DNA of 16,018 bases from Phycisphaerales bacterium. GTDB lineage: Bacteria; Planctomycetota; Phycisphaerae; SM23-33. Positions 13,741 through 16,018 of this stretch are shown piece after piece. The notes beneath the pieces were generated by a model, which ran no database searches, had not been told where the DNA came from, and worked only from the letters and a program-made list of their open reading frames with translations. Both the position numbers and the translations under genes were made by a program. The stretch lies in NCBI GenBank assembly GCA_003485185.1, contig DNAS01000103.1, forward strand, positions 34,651 through 50,668, in the 5' to 3' direction. The number at the start of each line of letters is the position of its first letter. Position 1 is the first letter of the stretch.

Positions 13741-13801
13741 ATTTTTGGGGCCCTTTGTCCATGGCGGCGCAGGAGTTACGGGGCGGAACACCCCCAAAAA
13801 T
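13741..13801. repeat. 10-bp inverted repeat upstream of the PEP-CTERM gene
   Basis: ATTTTTGGGG (13741-13750) and CCCCAAAAAT (13792-13801) are perfect inverted arms with 41 bases between. They lie between the DUF2339 gene's end and the PEP-CTERM promoter. This could be an operator or part of a terminator for the DUF2339 transcript; neither is proven. Confidence 0.45.
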
Positions 13802-13803
13802 GG

Positions 13804-13880
13804 CAGGGATACAAACGGATAAACGCGGATTCTGGAATTCGTATCCAATTTTTATCGGCGTTGATCTGTGTTCATCCCTG
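13804..13880. repeat. Imperfect palindromic element with GATAAACGCGGAT words
   Basis: Two arms of 27 bases (13804-13830 and 13854-13880) are inverted and match at 21 of 27 positions, with a 23-nt AT-rich spacer. The words GGATAAACGCGGAT and GATCTGTGTTCATCC belong, from memory, to a repeat style seen in many environmental genomes. It lies 19 bases past the DUF2339 stop and could fold at the 3' end of that transcript. Confidence 0.75.
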
Positions 13881-13898
13881 CTGACTGTTTGGTAGTCA

Positions 13899-16018
13899 TC
13901 AAAGCTTTTCGCGCGGGGGGCGGTCCCAGTTCGCCAGGGCCTCGCGGAAGTATTTCTGGTACAGCAGCGACGCGCCCACCAGCAGCCCCCCCAGCGCCAC
14001 GAACGACGCGATACGGTATCCCGCTTCCACGTCGGACATGTCCACCAGCAGCACCTTGCCCAGCGTGATCGCGAACAGCGCCAGCGCGAGGTATCGCACC
14101 GGGGCGTATCGGGCGAGGAAGCCCGCCGCCAGGACGACGGCTGCGTAGACCGCCCACCAGATCGAGTAGCCCACCTGCCGCGCCTGGGCGACGTTGGCGA
14201 AGGACTGCCCGTGGAAGTGGAAGTAGCGGTCGATCTCGAAGCTGCCCGCCCAGACGATCGCGCCTGCGGCCGGGAGGATCAGCAGATGGCGCAGCGTCGC
14301 GGGCAGTGCGCCGCCCGGCAGGCGCCTGGCCAGGGCCCGCGCGCACAGCAGGCCCGCGCCGGCGACGGCTAGCGCCGAGCCGAACTGCCAGTTGACGGCC
14401 ACCGAAACGCCCACCGGCGGACCGTCCAGGCGGAGCGACAGCGTGTCGTAGGCGAGGAGCTTCGCCGTCGTCAAAAGGATCAGGATCGCGCCGCTGGCGC
14501 TCGCCCAGACGCTTCGGCGCGCCAGGGCGACGGCGGACACGCCGCACGCCAGCGCCAGCCAGGCCCACGTCGCCCCGGGCGCGGGCAGCAGCAGGCAGGT
14601 CTCCACCGCCCAGACGCCCATGCCCAGCCAGAGCATCACGCCCGCCAGCGTCCGCTCCGCGCGGAGGTTCTCGATGGCCGGGCCCGCGCGGAGGAGCCCC
14701 GCCGAGACGACGCCCGAGACGGCGAGCGTCGCGGCCAGCAGCAGTCGCCACGGCACGGCCGTGCCGGCAAAGGTCAGCATCGTTGCCGCCAGCCGCTGGT
14801 CGTACGGCACGTCCAGGTGGACGTAGTGCGTGATCGCCAGCAGCAGCACGGCGAAGGACTTGGCCAGGAGCATCCGGCTGGCGAGCCGCCGGGCGATGAG
14901 CATCGTGACGGCCGCCTGGATCGCCCACGCGTAGGTGACCGTCGCGCGGTCGAACTGGATCGGCGCGAACAGCGCCGCCAGCACCAGCCCGCAGGCCAGG
15001 TACGCGTTGCCCAGGATCGCCCGCCCGCCGCGGAGCAGGAAGACGGACAGCCCGATCGCTCCTGCCGCCAGCAGCGCCGTATACGCGCCCATCCACGGCT
15101 GATACCCCGCGGACAACAACAAGCCATAGGTGTTCCAGAACATCATGGCCGTCGCCAGCGAGGCCAGCGCGGCGTCGAGTTTCTCGCGCGTGGCGAACGA
15201 TTTCCGCCACGCCCGCAGGAGCACGTCGCCCGTCAGCAGCGCGTAGAACGCCCAGATCCACACCGACGAAGCGAGTTCTCCGATGTTCGCGAGAAATCCC
15301 CTTTCCATCGTCACCATAATCACGGAATACGAGCAGACCAGCAGGCCCATGCGCAGCCAGTGCCAGCGCCGCCACAGGCAAACGCCCAGCAGCACGGCGT
15401 CCATCAGGAACAGGTGGGTCAGCGTTGCGTGGCGGCCCATGGATTCGAGGGTTACCAGCAACAGCAGGGACATCGCGACGGCGCAGGCAGTCGCCATCGC
15501 GATGCCCGCGTGGACGTGGGCGCGCCCGAACCGCGTCGCCCCGGCCGCGAAACCCACGAACAGCGCGAACAGGCTCCACGCGAACGCCAGGGTGGCCGTC
15601 GCCTGCGGGTCGCTGTAGTGCGCGCCGCACCAGCTCGATACCAGCATCACCGTGCCGCCGACGGCCAGCAGCGGCGGGGCGGTCCAGTTGCGGATCGCCC
15701 CGACGGCCAACAACGCCGCGCCCAGCGCGAGCAGGTGGACGAACAGCCCGTGGCCGGGAATGTCGTTGAGGGTGAAGCCCAGCAGTTCCATCAGCGCCCC
15801 GCCCGCGACGACGGTCATCGCCAGGGCCAAAAAGACGTTCATCCGCCCCCGCCCGGCCATGACGACGGCGTAGGCCAGGAACATCACGGTCAGGATCCAC
15901 GCGAACGTCAGCGTGACGGCCAACTGCGTGGCGCTGTAGTGCGCGCCGCACCAGCCCGCCGTCAGCAGGATCGCGCCGATCAGCGCCAGAAGCGACGGGG
16001 CGGTCCAGTTGCGGATCG
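13899..16018 (-). CDS. DUF2339 polytopic membrane protein (N-terminus beyond window)
   Basis: At least 705 residues of a protein that is almost entirely hydrophobic helices, roughly 20 or more membrane segments by eye. The last 100 residues (YSIWWAVYAAVVLAAGFL, ALALFAITLGKVLLVDMS, YRIASFVALGGLLVGASLLYQKY) are the typical end of DUF2339 proteins, whose function is not established. The TTG at 15923 is an internal Leu codon, because the frame stays open with matching sequence up to the right edge; the true start is outside. Two successive units of 107 residues are visible at the N-terminal side, each starting IRNWTAP and containing WCGAHYS about 22 residues on, corresponding to a 321-bp duplication. 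The extreme C-terminus is short and hydrophilic. No operon partner is visible. Confidence 0.93.
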   Translation of the reverse strand, partial: IRNWTAPSLLALIGAILLTAGWCGAHYSATQLAVTLTFAWILTVMFLAYAVVMAGRGRMNVFLALAMTVVAGGALMELLGFTLNDIPGHGLFVHLLALGAALLAVGAIRNWTAPPLLAVGGTVMLVSSWCGAHYSDPQATATLAFAWSLFALFVGFAAGATRFGRAHVHAGIAMATACAVAMSLLLLVTLESMGRHATLTHLFLMDAVLLGVCLWRRWHWLRMGLLVCSYSVIMVTMERGFLANIGELASSVWIWAFYALLTGDVLLRAWRKSFATREKLDAALASLATAMMFWNTYGLLLSAGYQPWMGAYTALLAAGAIGLSVFLLRGGRAILGNAYLACGLVLAALFAPIQFDRATVTYAWAIQAAVTMLIARRLASRMLLAKSFAVLLLAITHYVHLDVPYDQRLAATMLTFAGTAVPWRLLLAATLAVSGVVSAGLLRAGPAIENLRAERTLAGVMLWLGMGVWAVETCLLLPAPGATWAWLALACGVSAVALARRSVWASASGAILILLTTAKLLAYDTLSLRLDGPPVGVSVAVNWQFGSALAVAGAGLLCARALARRLPGGALPATLRHLLILPAAGAIVWAGSFEIDRYFHFHGQSFANVAQARQVGYSIWWAVYAAVVLAAGFLARYAPVRYLALALFAITLGKVLLVDMSDVEAGYRIASFVALGGLLVGASLLYQKYFREALANWDRPPREKL
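15611..16018 (-). repeat. 321-bp-spaced intragenic duplication in the DUF2339 gene
   Basis: The 23-base block 15675-15697 recurs exactly at 15996-16018, and the 23-base block 15611-15633 recurs exactly at 15932-15954. Both offsets are 321 bp, i.e. 107 codons. The second copy runs to the edge of the window, so more copies may lie beyond. Confidence 0.85.

Noticed and set aside
13852..15951. Alternative minus-strand frame of 699 codons
   Set aside because: It overlaps the DUF2339 frame. Its translation is Arg/Gly/Pro-rich with no membrane helices, while the chosen frame has typical hydrophobic segments and the DUF2339 C-terminus.

Overview
The window is GC-rich bacterial chromosome (roughly two thirds G+C over most genes). 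A PEP-CTERM protein, a TPR protein unlike the usual model-organism ones, a DUF2339 membrane protein, weak use of Shine-Dalgarno sites and intergenic DNA full of short degenerate word repeats together suggest Planctomycetota, perhaps a Phycisphaerae-like lineage. This is an inference from gene content and style; there is no rRNA or other direct marker to prove it.

Layout, left to right. 1-1056 (+): C-terminal part of a membrane protein of unknown function, probably cut by the window edge. 1161-1874 (+): an HddC-like guanylyltransferase that makes GDP-heptose for surface polysaccharide. 2009-5065 (-): a one-polypeptide Type IIG restriction-modification enzyme whose specificity half is much poorer in G+C than its nuclease/methylase half. 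5391-6776 (+): a TPR scaffold protein. 6918-7928 (+): accA (fatty-acid synthesis). 8063-8659 (+): a membrane-anchored cysteine phosphatase. 8733-9689 (+): a PfkB-family sugar-phosphate kinase. 9984-11198 (-): a low-G+C orphan gene with a probable PD-(D/E)XK nuclease-like N-terminus. 11546-11818 (+): rpsT. 11904-12527 (+): a TlyA/FtsJ-type rRNA methyltransferase without its S4 domain. 12780-13598 (-): a secreted PEP-CTERM protein. 13899-16018 (-): the C-terminal two thirds or so of a DUF2339 polytopic membrane protein, running off the right edge.

Two themes join these genes. First, three plus-strand genes (starts at 8063, 8733 and 11904) carry a TATAAT or TACAAT hexamer followed by exactly six bases and then ATG, so transcription should start at or beside the A of the start codon. 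These look like leaderless mRNAs. Each promoter is pressed against the terminator hairpin of the gene before it. Second, almost every intergenic gap holds a different short repeat family (7- to 9-bp words in tandem or as imperfect palindromes). A copy of the largest composite element sits on each side of rpsT and the methyltransferase in opposite orientations (73 bp, 72 identical), and the right-hand copy supplies the last codons of the methyltransferase gene.

The two gene-sized departures from local base composition are the specificity half of the restriction enzyme and the nuclease-like orphan. These are the likely horizontally acquired, defence-related parts. No CRISPR array, tRNA, rRNA, transposase or complete multi-gene defence operon was found.
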